Below are positions 39,987-48,782 of a DNA stretch of 64,000 bases, one piece after another. The notes under the pieces were generated by a model. That model saw only the letters and a list, made by a program, of their open reading frames with translations, ran no database searches and was not told the DNA's origin. The position numbers were made by a program, and so were the translations under genes. The DNA comes from Xanthobacter autotrophicus Py2 (GTDB taxonomy: Bacteria > Pseudomonadota > Alphaproteobacteria > Rhizobiales > Xanthobacteraceae): contig CP000781.1 in NCBI GenBank assembly GCA_000017645.1, forward strand, positions 2,901,501-2,965,500, written 5' to 3'. The first letter of the stretch is position 1. The number at the start of each line of letters is the position of its first letter.

Positions 39987-40844
39987 ATGGCCGACGCCGC
40001 CCGCCTTGCCGATCTGTCCCGCATCATCGACGACGCCTTCGAGAAGCGCGCCGAGATCGGCTTTTCCACCACGGGCGAGGTGCGTCTCGCCGTTGACGAG
40101 GCGCTCACCCTCCTCGACAGCGGCGCCGCCCGCGTGGCCGAAAAGGGCGCCGATGGCACCTGGACCGTGAACCAGTGGCTGAAGAAGGCGGTGCTGCTCT
40201 CCTTCCGCCTCAACGACATGGAGCCCATCGCCGGCGGCCCCGGCGGCGCCCACTGGTGGGACAAGGTGCCCTCCAAGTTCGCCACCTGGGGCGAGACGGA
40301 TTTCCGCTCCGCCGGCTTCCGCGCCGTGCCGGGTGCCATCGTGCGCCGCTCGGCCTTCATCGCGCCCAACGTGGTGCTGATGCCGTCCTTCGTGAACCTC
40401 GGCGCCCATGTGGGCGAGGGCACCATGGTGGACACCTGGGCCACCGTGGGCTCCTGCGCCCAGATCGGCAAGAACGTGCACCTGTCCGGCGGCGTGGGCA
40501 TCGGCGGCGTGCTGGAGCCGCTGCAGGCCGGCCCGGTGATCATTGAGGACGACTGCTTCATCGGCGCCCGCTCGGAAGTGGTGGAGGGCGTGGTGGTGCG
40601 CACCGGTTCGGTGCTCTCCATGGGCGTCTTCATCAGCGCCTCCACCAAGATCGTGGACCGGGAGACCGGCGAGGTCTTCGTGGGCGAGGTGCCGGCCTAT
40701 TCGGTGGTGGTGCCCGGCTCGCTGCCCGGCAAGCCCCTGCCCAACGGCCAACCCGGCCCTTCGCTCTATTGCGCGGTGATCGTGAAGCGGGTGGACGCGC
40801 AGACCCGCTCCAAGACTTCCATCAACGACCTGCTGCGCGATTGA
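39987..40844 (+). CDS. dapD: 2,3,4,5-tetrahydropyridine-2,6-dicarboxylate N-succinyltransferase
   Basis: A 285-residue enzyme that succinylates tetrahydrodipicolinate on the way to diaminopimelate and lysine. The central part is a left-handed beta-helix of hexapeptide repeats ([17 protein letters not shown], then [11 protein letters not shown]). ATG 39987 with TGGAGG 7 bp upstream is chosen over an earlier in-frame start. Together with lysC this window holds two lysine-pathway genes, although they are not linked. Confidence 0.95.
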   Translation: MADAARLADLSRIIDDAFEKRAEIGFSTTGEVRLAVDEALTLLDSGAARVAEKGADGTWTVNQWLKKAVLLSFRLNDMEPIAGGPGGAHWWDKVPSKFATWGETDFRSAGFRAVPGAIVRRSAFIAPNVVLMPSFVNLGAHVGEGTMVDTWATVGSCAQIGKNVHLSGGVGIGGVLEPLQAGPVIIEDDCFIGARSEVVEGVVVRTGSVLSMGVFISASTKIVDRETGEVFVGEVPAYSVVVPGSLPGKPLPNGQPGPSLYCAVIVKRVDAQTRSKTSINDLLRD

Positions 40845-41156
40845 TGGGAAGGGGTTTCGGCCTCCGTGAGATGGGGGCGGGGTGGTCGCGGTGGGTGCGG
40901 CGGTCTGGCCTGTGGGCAGTGGTGCGATAACGTCTTGCCAGACGGCGGCAAGCCGCTATATTCCGCCGCCTCGCCGGTATGCAGCGCTGCATAAGTGTTG
41001 CCGGTCTTCGAGTTCCCCTGGAAAGCGATGACGTGGGTCCGGCAGCCGGGTTCCCTCCCGGTGCGGAGAAGCGGGCGAACATGTGAAGGCGGCCCATCTG
41101 CCTTCAGCGCTCGACTTCCGCGAAAGGGTTCTACGTGTGCCTCGGCGCGCGTGGCT
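40845..41156. other. Region upstream of tRNA-Ser, no own gene
   Basis: About 310 bp that must hold the tRNA promoter. The only long frame here is the antisense tail of the recombinase, which runs through the tRNA by chance and is not thought to be native protein sequence. Confidence 0.5.
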
Positions 41157-42836
41157 GGAGAGGTGGCCGAGTGGTTGAAGGCGCACGCCTGGAACGCGTG
41201 TATACGGGAAACCGTATCGAGGGTTCGAATCCCTCTCTCTCCGCCACTTCAGTCCCTGAATGGGCACTGAGTTTACGCTACCGTTCGCCACAAGCGCCTG
41301 AAGCAGCCGAGACTTCGATCCCATGATGCGGACCTCGCCATCGGCGACCTCGACGCGCTGGGCGAGCGCGCGGAGATGGTCGCGGCGGTAGCCGCCGCCT
41401 TCAAGCCGGATGCGCTGGCGCGCGGCGCGGGCAAACTTGCTGAGCATCTGCGGCGTGACCGCCTTGCTCCCTGAGTTCTGGAGCATGGCCTGGGCGCGCT
41501 CGGCATCGGCCTTCGCCTGATCGCGGATGGCCTTGAGGCCGTCGATGCGGTCCTTGAGCGCCGGGTCGTCCAGGTCGGCGACGCCCGCCTCGATAGCGTC
41601 GTAGAGCCGCTTGAGGCGCGCTTCGGACTCTGCCGCTCGCTTGTTCAGTTCGGCAATGTGCTCGCGCTGACGCTCGCTGCGCTCCTGCCTCCGGTCGAGC
41701 ACGGCGGCGAGGATCGTTTCCAGCCGCTCGGGCTGGAGCAGACGGTCTTCGAGATGGCTGGCGACCAGATCGTCCAGCTTGTCCATCGGCACCGCCATGC
41801 CCTCGCAAGCGGTCGGCCCCTGCCGGGCTTTCATGGAGCAGGCGTAATACCGATAGCGCCCGCCCTTGCCGGTGCGGATGGTCATGGCCCCACCGCACTT
41901 GGCGCAGTGGATCAGGCCGGTAAGAAGGGTTGGGCCGCTGATGACGGCGGATGGCGTCACTGCGGGATGGCGGGCCTTGAGCAGCGCCTGCACCGCGTCA
42001 AAGGTCTCTCGGTCGATGATTGGCGGCACCGGCACGACGACGATCTCGCTGATGGGTTTCAATTCCTTGCTCTTGGACCGTTTGTTGAACTCGTGCTCGC
42101 CCATGTAGGTGCGGCGGGTCAGGATGCGGTGGACTTGGCCGATGCCCCAGCGCCCGCCGTCGCGGGTGAAGATGCGGTTGCGGTTCAGATGGCTGACGAT
42201 GTTCTTCACGCCCATCTGGCCGTGGTCGCCATCGCCGTGGAGCGCAAGCCGGTAGATAAGCCGCACCGTCTCCGCGTGGAGCGGGTCGATCTCCAGCTTC
42301 TTCTTGGTCTTCGCGCCGCGCTGCTCGGCCGCGACGACGCGGTAGCCGATGGGCGGCAGCGAACCGTTCCAGAAACCTTGCCGTGCATTCTCCTTCAAGG
42401 CGCGGATGACGTGCTTGGCGTTTTCCTTCGACTGATATTCGTCGAACAGCGCCATGATCTGCCGCATCATGACGTGCATCGGATCGTCGCCCATCTCCTG
42501 CGTGATCGAGACGAGCTTCACCCCGTTCTTCGCCAGCTTCCTGACATAGAACTCCAGCTCGAAATGGTCGCGGAAGAAACGGCTGAACGAGTGCACCACG
42601 ACCACATCGAAGGGCGCGGGCTTCGACGTGCCCGCCTCGATCATACGCTGGAACTCGGGGCGACGGTCGTTGGTCGCCGATGCGCCCGGCTCCACATAGG
42701 TTTCGACGAGCTGATAGCCGCGCGAGGCGCAATAGGCTTCGCCCTGGCGCTTCTGATCGGGGATGGAGACATCATGCTCGGCCTGCCGCGCCGTCGAGAC
42801 GCGCAGATAGAGAGCGGCGCGCTGCGGTACGGTCAT
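40956..42836 (-). CDS. Large serine recombinase (site-specific integrase)
   Basis: The N-terminal resolvase domain has the catalytic Ser14 in YLRVSTARQ; it is followed by the Recombinase domain ([20 protein letters not shown]) and a zinc ribbon (HCAKCGGAM with later [14 protein letters not shown]). A coiled coil of about residues 385-460 completes the enzyme near residue 535. The remaining residues, from about [16 protein letters not shown], are the antisense translation of tRNA-Ser and the chromosome beyond it. The native stop was probably replaced when the element integrated. ATG 42836 has AAGGAGG 8 bp upstream. Confidence 0.9.
   Translation of the reverse strand: MTVPQRAALYLRVSTARQAEHDVSIPDQKRQGEAYCASRGYQLVETYVEPGASATNDRRPEFQRMIEAGTSKPAPFDVVVVHSFSRFFRDHFELEFYVRKLAKNGVKLVSITQEMGDDPMHVMMRQIMALFDEYQSKENAKHVIRALKENARQGFWNGSLPPIGYRVVAAEQRGAKTKKKLEIDPLHAETVRLIYRLALHGDGDHGQMGVKNIVSHLNRNRIFTRDGGRWGIGQVHRILTRRTYMGEHEFNKRSKSKELKPISEIVVVPVPPIIDRETFDAVQALLKARHPAVTPSAVISGPTLLTGLIHCAKCGGAMTIRTGKGGRYRYYACSMKARQGPTACEGMAVPMDKLDDLVASHLEDRLLQPERLETILAAVLDRRQERSERQREHIAELNKRAAESEARLKRLYDAIEAGVADLDDPALKDRIDGLKAIRDQAKADAERAQAMLQNSGSKAVTPQMLSKFARAARQRIRLEGGGYRRDHLRALAQRVEVADGEVRIMGSKSRLLQALVANGSVNSVPIQGLKWRRERDSNPRYGFPYTRVPGVRLQPLGHLSSHARRGTRRTLSRKSSAEGRWAAFTCSPASPHREGTRLPDPRHRFPGELEDRQHLCSAAYRRGGGI
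41157..41246 (+). tRNA. tRNA-Ser(GGA)
   Basis: The 90-nt cloverleaf can be drawn by hand. The acceptor GGAGAGG pairs with TCTCTCC, the anticodon stem CACGC/GCGTG flanks the loop with anticodon GGA (41191-41193), a long variable arm typical of tRNA-Ser is present, and the T arm is GAGGG-TTCGAAT-CCCTC. CCA (41244-41246) is encoded. It reads UCC and UCU. Its 3' end is the insertion point of the mobile element that follows. Confidence 0.97.
41224..41246. other. Probable attachment site (attL or attR) at the 3' end of tRNA-Ser
   Basis: The recombinase gene ends against the 3' part of tRNA-Ser, and the tRNA stays complete, as expected when an element integrates into the T-arm/acceptor end and restores it. 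The second copy of this segment was not found in the window, so the exact core is unknown. Confidence 0.5.
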
Positions 42837-42891
42837 GGGCAATGCCTCCTTCTCAACTGTTGTTCCGGCCCGAGCGGTGAGGTCGCATGAC

Positions 42892-43200
42892 TCAGGCCGC
42901 GCTCTGCAACGGGCGTGCGCGCTTGATCCGCTCGCGCTCCTTCGGCGTGTTCATCACCTCCCAAAGATCGCTGCGCCGCTGCACGTTGAGCCAGAAGTCG
43001 GGGCTGTTGCCGAACACACGGGCCAGGATCAGGGCCGTCGCCGCCGTCACGTTTCTGCGGTTGCCGCACAGTTCGTTGACATGCTTGCGCTGAACGCCCA
43101 TCGCCTCGGCGAGCGCACCCTGCGTCAACCCCATCGGCTGCATGAACTCTTCGGTGAGGATTTCGCCGACAGTCGCCGGCTTGCGCTTGGTGGTCAGCAT
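42892..43200 (-). CDS. higA: HigA-family antitoxin (XRE-type DNA-binding protein)
   Basis: A 102-residue protein with an N-terminal helix-turn-helix (LTQGALAEAMGVQRKHVNELC) followed by FGNSPDFWLNVQRRSDLWE, the signature of HigA antitoxins. The start at 43200 follows the HigB stop by 13 bp. HigA binds HigB and represses its own operon. In HigBA the toxin gene comes first, as here. Confidence 0.9.
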   Translation of the reverse strand: MLTTKRKPATVGEILTEEFMQPMGLTQGALAEAMGVQRKHVNELCGNRRNVTAATALILARVFGNSPDFWLNVQRRSDLWEVMNTPKERERIKRARPLQSAA

Positions 43201-43213
43201 CTTTGCCTCGCTT

Positions 43214-43510
43214 TCATCGGTAGCTGTGATCGTCCAGATAAATTCCGTCCGCCTCGCCGCGCACGCCATCCCAGCGGAAGATCAACCGCCATTGCTGGTT
43301 GACGCGGATCGAATGCAACCCCGCCAGATTGCCGCGCAGCTTCTCGAAGTGATTGCTGGGCGGTACGCGCAAGTCCTGATCGGTCACGGCGTCGTCGATC
43401 ATCTGGAGCTTTCTGAACAACCGGGCTTCGAGATCGGCCGGGATGTTGCGGGAGCGGACATCATCCACAAAGAAGGCCCGCAACCAGTCATCCCGAAAGC
43501 CTACGATCAC
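43214..43510 (-). CDS. higB: HigB-family toxin (RelE superfamily ribosome-dependent mRNA endonuclease)
   Basis: A 98-residue protein starting at GTG 43510, with SHIRVNQQWRLIFRW-like core (SIRVNQQWRLIFRWDG) and the C-terminal DDHSYR typical of HigB. It cleaves mRNA on the ribosome and is neutralised by HigA. It is placed just inside an integrative element, where such pairs often stabilise the element. Confidence 0.88.
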   Translation of the reverse strand: MIVGFRDDWLRAFFVDDVRSRNIPADLEARLFRKLQMIDDAVTDQDLRVPPSNHFEKLRGNLAGLHSIRVNQQWRLIFRWDGVRGEADGIYLDDHSYR

Positions 43511-43571
43511 AGGCTCACTCCAACGATGGGAGTATGTACCACACTATAACTCATTCCGCAATAGGGGATGT

Positions 43572-43817
43572 TCAAGCGTCCGGCCCAAACAGTTCGTCGA
43601 ACAAATCGCCGAACCATCGCTCGAAGACCTCGATCTCGGCTTCCGTCACCGGAACGGGATCGGGCCAATCGTCGGTGACGGTCCATGTGGAGAGGTCGTG
43701 TTTGGGCGGCCTGCCGGGGAACGGCCACGGATAGCCTAACAGCGCTTCAAGCTGCTCCGATGCTGTCGGCGGCTTGGCGCCTCTGCGATGCGGCGCGGTG
43801 TCTGCCCGATCAGTCAT
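43572..43817 (-). CDS. Small acidic protein of unknown function
   Basis: An 81-residue protein with a proline-rich, acidic C-terminus (VTEAEIEVFERWFGDLFDEL). It starts 8 bp inside the end of the AlpA-type gene, so the two are co-transcribed. I do not recognise the family. The tight coupling and its place within the element suggest a maintenance or regulatory role. Confidence 0.6.
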   Translation of the reverse strand: MTDRADTAPHRRGAKPPTASEQLEALLGYPWPFPGRPPKHDLSTWTVTDDWPDPVPVTEAEIEVFERWFGDLFDELFGPDA

Positions 43818-44025
43818 TGAAGTCAGACCCGCTTCGCGGTCGCCACGCCACGGGATCGGCGACCCAGCGGTCGATGTCGGATTCCCTCCAGCCGGCGCCG
43901 TTGATGCTGATCTTAATCCGGGGCGGGAACGTGCCCTCGGCGATCTTGCGGTAGATGGTGGACCGGGACAGGCCGGTGCGGGCGAGAATGGTTTTCATGC
44001 GGACGATACGGTCTGGTGCGGGCAT
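43810..44025 (-). CDS. AlpA-type helix-turn-helix regulator
   Basis: A 71-residue protein with ILARTGLSRSTIYRKIAEGT, then FPPRIKI, the MerR-like winged helix of AlpA/excisionase proteins. Such small proteins control excision or transcription of integrative elements. It is upstream of the small acidic protein and downstream of traA on the same strand, separated from traA by about 130 bp. Confidence 0.85.
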   Translation of the reverse strand: MPAPDRIVRMKTILARTGLSRSTIYRKIAEGTFPPRIKISINGAGWRESDIDRWVADPVAWRPRSGSDFND

Positions 44026-44154
44026 GGCTTCGCTGCCTCCTGCCGGGTTTTACTGACGATTGCAGAGACCAGACAGACCAAGGATTTCTTGTTGTGCAAG
44101 AGTGATTTAGGCGTCGTAGGGCTGTGGGGTATAGGCGGCGGAAAATAGGCGGTG

Positions 44155-47085
44155 TTAGAGTCCGATGCCCCGGCCTATGCCGAGGTCGATGCCGTGGCTG
44201 AAGGCGAGTTCCCGACCAAGGCTGCGGCCCGAGTCGATCCCGATGCCGAGGTCTCTCTTGCGGCCTTCGAGGATGGATTCAAGCTGCGGATCGCGTTCGA
44301 GACTCTTTGCCATGTCGCCCATCGCCGACCGCGTGGCCTTGTAGCCGGACATGTCGCCCGCTTGGTACTGGTGCTGGCTGGCGCGGTCGAGGCTCCGCCA
44401 ACGCTCCACGAAGCGGTCGGCGCGGCGCTGCGGATCGGTGCGCAGCTCGGTCTCGAGCTGTAGGGCGCGGATCGCGCGGGCGGTGCGTCCCGTGGCCGCT
44501 TCCGAGGCAAGTTCCGGGCTCTTCTTGTAGGCGGCCTCGGCATCGTGCGAGCCATGGGGCCGCACCTCCTCGAAGACCTTGCGGGCTTCTTGCAATTCCT
44601 TCACCTGCTCCGGGCTGGCATTGCCGCCCCGCTCCTGCACCTCGAAGATCGCATCCACGGCGCGGGCATGGCGGATGAGCGCCTTGGTCCGGGCGCGGCG
44701 CAAAGCCTTCTCCGGGTCTGCCGCATTCTCCCTTTCCAGCGCCGCCCGTTCCGGCTCCTGCCCGCCATCGGCAGGCAGGCGCAGGCCATCGAACATGCCG
44801 CGCACCTTCTTGGGAACCTGCTTGACGATCTCGACCACCCGCTCCACGCGCCCGCGGAAGGTGATGCCGCGCCGCTCGGCGTAGCTCTGTGCCGGCTCGT
44901 AATCTGACGCCATGTCCTTGGCGCGGTCGCGCGACAGGGTGCGGACAAGCCTATTCTCGTCAGCGAAGTCATCGCGGCCATAGTGCAGGTCCATGCTGTC
45001 GCGATGGCGCGACAGGGCGACATAGCTGCCGTGAGCATCCAGGCCCGGTGTCGCCAGAACATGCGTGCGGTCCACGGTCATGCCCTGCGCCTTGTGGATG
45101 GTCGCGGCATAGCCGTGGTCGATGCGGTCGTAATCCTTGAGGTCGAAGCCAACGGAACGGCCATCATCGGTGAGCACGGTTATGCTCTGCGTGCTGACCT
45201 GTTCGATGGTGCCGAGCGTGCCGTTCTTGACGCCAAGGCCGCGCTCGTTCTGAAGGAACATGACGCGATCTCCGCTGGCGAAGCCGCGCTCACCGCGTTC
45301 GACCACCAAGCGCACGTCATCGCCGAGATCGCCGGCTTCCCGCATCCGTTCGCGCGCGGCCTCGTTGAGGGCGCGAACCTCGTCGTTGGTGTGGGTGAGT
45401 ATGATGCGGCTGCGGTCAGGCGACGCCTGCCGGTCGCGATCCCAGCGGTCGATCAGATCATCGCGCGCCCGTTCGCGTGACGCGGCCTCATGCAACATGC
45501 CGTGACTGTCATAGGCATGGATCGCATCGCCGGTTCGGCCGGTCGCCAGATCGCGCGTGGCGTCGCGCTGCCAGTCCTCCCGCTGGCGGCGCACCTCGCC
45601 GATCTCCGCCCCGCCGTGGCGCTCGAAGATCGAGCGGAACGCCGCGCCGGCCTCGATGGATTGCAACTGCTGGGGATCGCCGACCAGCACCACCTTGGCG
45701 CCAGCCTCGGCGGCATGGGACAGCACGCGCTCCAACTGGCGCGTGCCGACCATGCCCGCCTCGTCGATGACAAGCACATCGCGGGAAGTGAGCACGTCGC
45801 GGCCCTGTCCCCAACCATGTTCCAAGCTGGCGATGGTGCGTGATGCGATGCCCGATCCGCTTTCCAGATTCTCGGCGGCGATGCCGGACAGCGCCACGCC
45901 CCGGACTTCATAGCCAGCCGCTTCCCAGGCTTCGCGCGCCACGCCCAGCATCGCGCTCTTCCCCGTCCCGGCATAACCGACCACAACGCCCAGATCGCGC
46001 CCGTCCGTGATATGCGCCAGCGCCTCGGCCTGCTCTCCCGAAAGGACAAGGCCGCGCGCTTCCGCACGCGCCAGCGCCGTTTCGCGGTCTCTGTCGCCGA
46101 CCTCATGGCGCTCCTTCTCCGCCATGACTTCGGCGGCGCGGTGCAGGCGCTGTTCGGTCTCGATCATGTCGCGGGTGGTGAAGCGGTCCTCGCCCCGTTC
46201 GTCCCTGCCAAGTTCGACCAGATCGGGAGCGCCACGCATCGCGCCCATGACCTCGTTGAACTGGTCGATCCCGTCACTGTGCCGGTGCGCGAACATCGCC
46301 ATGTCGCGCCGCGTGAAGGTGGATTGCTGGTGCGTGATGGCGTCCAGCGCGATGGAAGGATCGGCGATGATGCGGGCGCCGTTGTTGTGCGCGATCTCGC
46401 GGTGCATTTCCGCGCGGTCGGCGGCCTCGATCCCTTCGCCTTCGATCCGTTGCGCGGGCGCGCCGATCTGGCTTTGCGGCTCCAGCGCGATGCCCTGCGC
46501 CTCAAGGCTGCGATGGTCGATGCGCGCGTCGATGTCGAGTTCGGCCAGCCGCTCGTTGGCCAGTTCGGCCCAGCGTTCGCGCCAACGCTCGACCATCTCG
46601 GTGCGGTTCCACTCCCGCACCTTCGGGCCGAAGCCGTCCTCGTCCACGGATCGCATGTTCAGCATGACATGGGCGTGAGGCTTGGCCGTCCCATCCTCGG
46701 CCATGTCCCAATGCACATTGAGGTCGGCGATCATGCCCTGATCGACAAATTCGGACTGCACGAAGTCGCGGGCCAGTTCGATGCCCTGTGCTTGCGTCAT
46801 CTCGCGTGGCAAGGCGAACTCCACCTCGCGGGCAAGCTGGGCGTCCTTCCTGACCTCGAACGCCTCGACATCGTTCCAAAGCCGCTCGCGGTCGCGCCAT
46901 TGTTCGGGCGCATCTTCCGGCAGCATGACCTCGGAATGGATGACGCCGCGCTTGTTGGAGAAGTCATGGCTTCGCTCAAGCCGGTCGTCGCGCAACCGCG
47001 AGGCCGAGCGGTAGGCGGCGGAGGCCACCGCGCTGGAGCCGGACTTGCGGCCGATGACCTTGACGTGAAGATGAAAGATCGCCAT
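44155..47085 (-). CDS. traA: Ti-type conjugative relaxase/helicase TraA (MOBQ)
   Basis: A 976-residue bifunctional enzyme. The N-terminal MobA/MobL relaxase domain has Tyr25 (SAAYRSASR) and the metal-binding PHAHV motif at 136-140. A RecD-like helicase follows with Walker A GYAGTGKSAML near residue 370, motif VIDEAGMVG and GYAATIHKAQGMTVDRTHV. It would nick oriT and unwind DNA for transfer. It is divergent from traC with oriT between. The C-terminal tail is glycine/isoleucine-rich (GIDLGIGRGIGL) and unusual. Confidence 0.92.
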   Translation of the reverse strand: MAIFHLHVKVIGRKSGSSAVASAAYRSASRLRDDRLERSHDFSNKRGVIHSEVMLPEDAPEQWRDRERLWNDVEAFEVRKDAQLAREVEFALPREMTQAQGIELARDFVQSEFVDQGMIADLNVHWDMAEDGTAKPHAHVMLNMRSVDEDGFGPKVREWNRTEMVERWRERWAELANERLAELDIDARIDHRSLEAQGIALEPQSQIGAPAQRIEGEGIEAADRAEMHREIAHNNGARIIADPSIALDAITHQQSTFTRRDMAMFAHRHSDGIDQFNEVMGAMRGAPDLVELGRDERGEDRFTTRDMIETEQRLHRAAEVMAEKERHEVGDRDRETALARAEARGLVLSGEQAEALAHITDGRDLGVVVGYAGTGKSAMLGVAREAWEAAGYEVRGVALSGIAAENLESGSGIASRTIASLEHGWGQGRDVLTSRDVLVIDEAGMVGTRQLERVLSHAAEAGAKVVLVGDPQQLQSIEAGAAFRSIFERHGGAEIGEVRRQREDWQRDATRDLATGRTGDAIHAYDSHGMLHEAASRERARDDLIDRWDRDRQASPDRSRIILTHTNDEVRALNEAARERMREAGDLGDDVRLVVERGERGFASGDRVMFLQNERGLGVKNGTLGTIEQVSTQSITVLTDDGRSVGFDLKDYDRIDHGYAATIHKAQGMTVDRTHVLATPGLDAHGSYVALSRHRDSMDLHYGRDDFADENRLVRTLSRDRAKDMASDYEPAQSYAERRGITFRGRVERVVEIVKQVPKKVRGMFDGLRLPADGGQEPERAALERENAADPEKALRRARTKALIRHARAVDAIFEVQERGGNASPEQVKELQEARKVFEEVRPHGSHDAEAAYKKSPELASEAATGRTARAIRALQLETELRTDPQRRADRFVERWRSLDRASQHQYQAGDMSGYKATRSAMGDMAKSLERDPQLESILEGRKRDLGIGIDSGRSLGRELAFSHGIDLGIGRGIGL

Positions 47086-47115
47086 TGCGATCCGAACATC
47101 ACCACGGCGAAGCGC

Positions 47116-47143
47116 ACGTCGGAACGACGTATAAGCGCGCCCT
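47116..47143. other. oriT: Origin of transfer (oriT) of the Ti/RSF1010 type
   Basis: The intergenic region between divergent traA and traC holds an inverted repeat ACGTCG-GAA-CGACGT (47116-47130) directly followed by ATAAGCGCGCCCT (47131-47143). The Ti/RSF1010 group nick regions read TAA-G/T-TGCG|CCCT, so the predicted nick is after G47139. Position, repeat and core together make this a strong call. Confidence 0.82.
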
Positions 47144-47256
47144 CGAAACTAATTTCTCGGGACTGCTCGCGCCGTTCCAGCCCGTCCCGGCAACCTTACA
47201 GCATTCTGGCAGGCCCTCAACTATCATCGCTCCATCAACAGCTTATGGAGGACATG

Positions 47257-47583
47257 ATGCGCAAGCCACGGGACTTCGACGCGGAACTGAAGTCGCTTGA
47301 AGACAAGGCGCGAGACCTGAAAGCCCGCAAGGTGCAGCAGCTTGGCGAACTGGTCATCTCGACCGGCGCCGACGCCCTCAGCGCCGACGAACTGGCGGGC
47401 GCGCTGATCGTGCTGGCCGAAACCAAAGACGCCGGAAAGAGGGAGGCATGGGCCAAGCGTGGCGCCGCGTTCTTTCAGGGCCGGTCGCGGCGAGCTGCAT
47501 CAGCGTCTGACCGCGACGCGGGCAGCGCTCAACCGCAACCGGGCCGCGCGCAACCGGCATCTGGCGGCGCGGGCGCGGCATGA
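47257..47583 (+). CDS. traC: Conjugal transfer protein TraC-like
   Basis: A 108-residue protein (MRKPRDFDAELKSLEDKAR) of the TraC family that accompanies TraA in Ti-type oriT processing. The C-terminus is low complexity (Ala, Gln, Pro). The ATG at 47257 has GGAGG about 5 bp upstream; ATGs at 47245 and 47254 are also in frame. TraC and TraD help build the relaxosome at oriT. Confidence 0.8.
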   Translation: MRKPRDFDAELKSLEDKARDLKARKVQQLGELVISTGADALSADELAGALIVLAETKDAGKREAWAKRGAAFFQGRSRRAASASDRDAGSAQPQPGRAQPASGGAGAA

Positions 47584-47851
47584 CATGCGCGCCTGGCAGG
47601 TGGAGCGCCGAAAGCGCACGCGACATCTGATCGAACTCGGCGGCCTCGTCGTCAAGGCCGGGATCGTCGACCTGACAGGCAACGACCGCGCCATGATCTA
47701 CGGCGCGCTGCTCTGGATGGCCGACAAGCTGCAAAGCGATCATGGCGAACAGGCCCGCATGCTCTGGGCCGAAAAGGGGAAAGAAGCGTTCGCAGCGCAA
47801 CGGAAAGAAGAGACGCCCACCGTCGCGCAAGGGCACCATGGTCGGGCATGA
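47459..47851 (+). CDS. traD: Conjugal transfer protein TraD-like
   Basis: A small basic protein of up to 130 residues with the TraD core RTRHLIELGGLVVKAGIVDL. The GTG start at 47459 lies inside traC in another frame; ATG 47585 would give an 88-residue protein containing the core. It overlaps or abuts traC. The expected next gene, traG (coupling protein), is absent: broken sequences begin within 150 bp. Confidence 0.75.
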   Translation: MAPRSFRAGRGELHQRLTATRAALNRNRAARNRHLAARARHDMRAWQVERRKRTRHLIELGGLVVKAGIVDLTGNDRAMIYGALLWMADKLQSDHGEQARMLWAEKGKEAFAAQRKEETPTVAQGHHGRA

Positions 47852-47998
47852 CCGATGGGGGGCATCAGCGCCGAACACACATCAGTCACTGTTCTCAAAC
47901 CGAGATTTGGACCGAAAATTCAAATCGTAGACTGACGACGATGAGGGTGATGTTTTCAAGTCTTGTGGCGATGTGATGGACGACACAATAGCCTTTCC

Positions 47999-48290
47999 TT
48001 AAATCCTCTTGAGCGCTGGCGCCTTGCGTTCAAGCCAGCGCGCTTCGGCGACGCTCGGCTCGAGCGCAAGGGCTTTGCGGTATGCGACCAGCGCCGCGTC
48101 AGTTCGGCCAGTGCGGGCGAAAAGATCGGCCCGTACCGCGTGATAGGGAAGAAAGTTTTCAAGAGATTGTGACGCGAGCGATTCGACTTCGCACAGTGCG
48201 GCAGCGGCGCTTACGATCTCGGCCGGTCGACCGCTCGGTTCAGCCGCACGATCAGGTCGTCGCGCAGTTCCAGAAGCTGATCGTAGCGAC
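47999..48290 (-). pseudogene. C-terminal remnant of an ECF-type sigma factor, frameshifted
   Basis: Minus-strand translation gives RYDQLLELRDDLIVRLNRAV, then, after a one-base shift near 48225, EIVSAAAALCEVESL and PYHAVRADLFARTGRTDAAL ending in EARWLERKAPALKRI. This is the typical C-terminus of long ECF sigma factors with a C-terminal TPR-like domain (DUF6596 type). The N-terminal DNA-binding regions are missing. It is a decayed fragment between the tra genes and IS remnants. Confidence 0.72.
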
Positions 48291-48448
48291 AGAACGGCTG
48301 CCCAGGGCGGCGGTTCCTTCAGACCCCGCCGCGAGCACCAGGTGCGCTACAACTGGGCCGGCAAAATGCGCGAAACCGATGGGCCAAGCGTCCTCGCCTT
48401 GATCAGCGCGGCGTCCGCTTCCGCGATTAAGTCGCGGCGCCAAAGCCC
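48291..48448. other. Sequence of unclear origin between two remnants
   Basis: About 160 bp separates the sigma-factor tail from the IS3 orfB remnant. Open frames run through it on both strands but none resembles a known protein. It may be a further broken gene. Confidence 0.4.
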
Positions 48449-48712
48449 ACGATAGAGCCGTCTGAGCTTCTTGAGGTTCATCGAGATACCCTGGCGCTGG
48501 AGCATCACATGGATGCGCCTGTAGCCGAAGCGGCGGCGTTCCGACGCCATCATCTTCATCGCTTCCCGCAGACTGGCGTCGTCAGAGCGAACGGACCTGT
48601 AGCGCACGCTCGAGCGGTCCACCGCAAGGACTTCACACGCCCGCCGCTGGCTCACACCGTGCTCCGTGCAGGCATGCGCCACGGCCTCCCGCTTCGCGGC
48701 GGGCGTCAGCAT
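48449..48712 (-). pseudogene. 5' fragment of an IS3-family transposase orfB
   Basis: The first 88 residues (MLTPAAKREAVAHACTEHGV, HTH, then RRRFGYRRIHVMLQRQG) match the N-terminus of IS3-family OrfB proteins. After LRRLYR the homology stops and the frame runs into unrelated sequence to a stop at 48347. The catalytic DDE domain is gone. The matching orfA tail lies at 50075-50178 on the same strand; the IS110-type element sits between them. Confidence 0.8.
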
Positions 48713-48782
48713 TAATGGGATGGTCCGCCCCGTCTCCCCGCCTCATTCTGATGAGGCAGAGTCCGATAGAAGGGAGCAGCAA

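Noticed and set aside
40956..41246. C-terminal tail of the recombinase frame as real protein sequence
   Set aside because: It is the antisense of tRNA-Ser plus chromosomal flank; kept only as a finding about the integration site.
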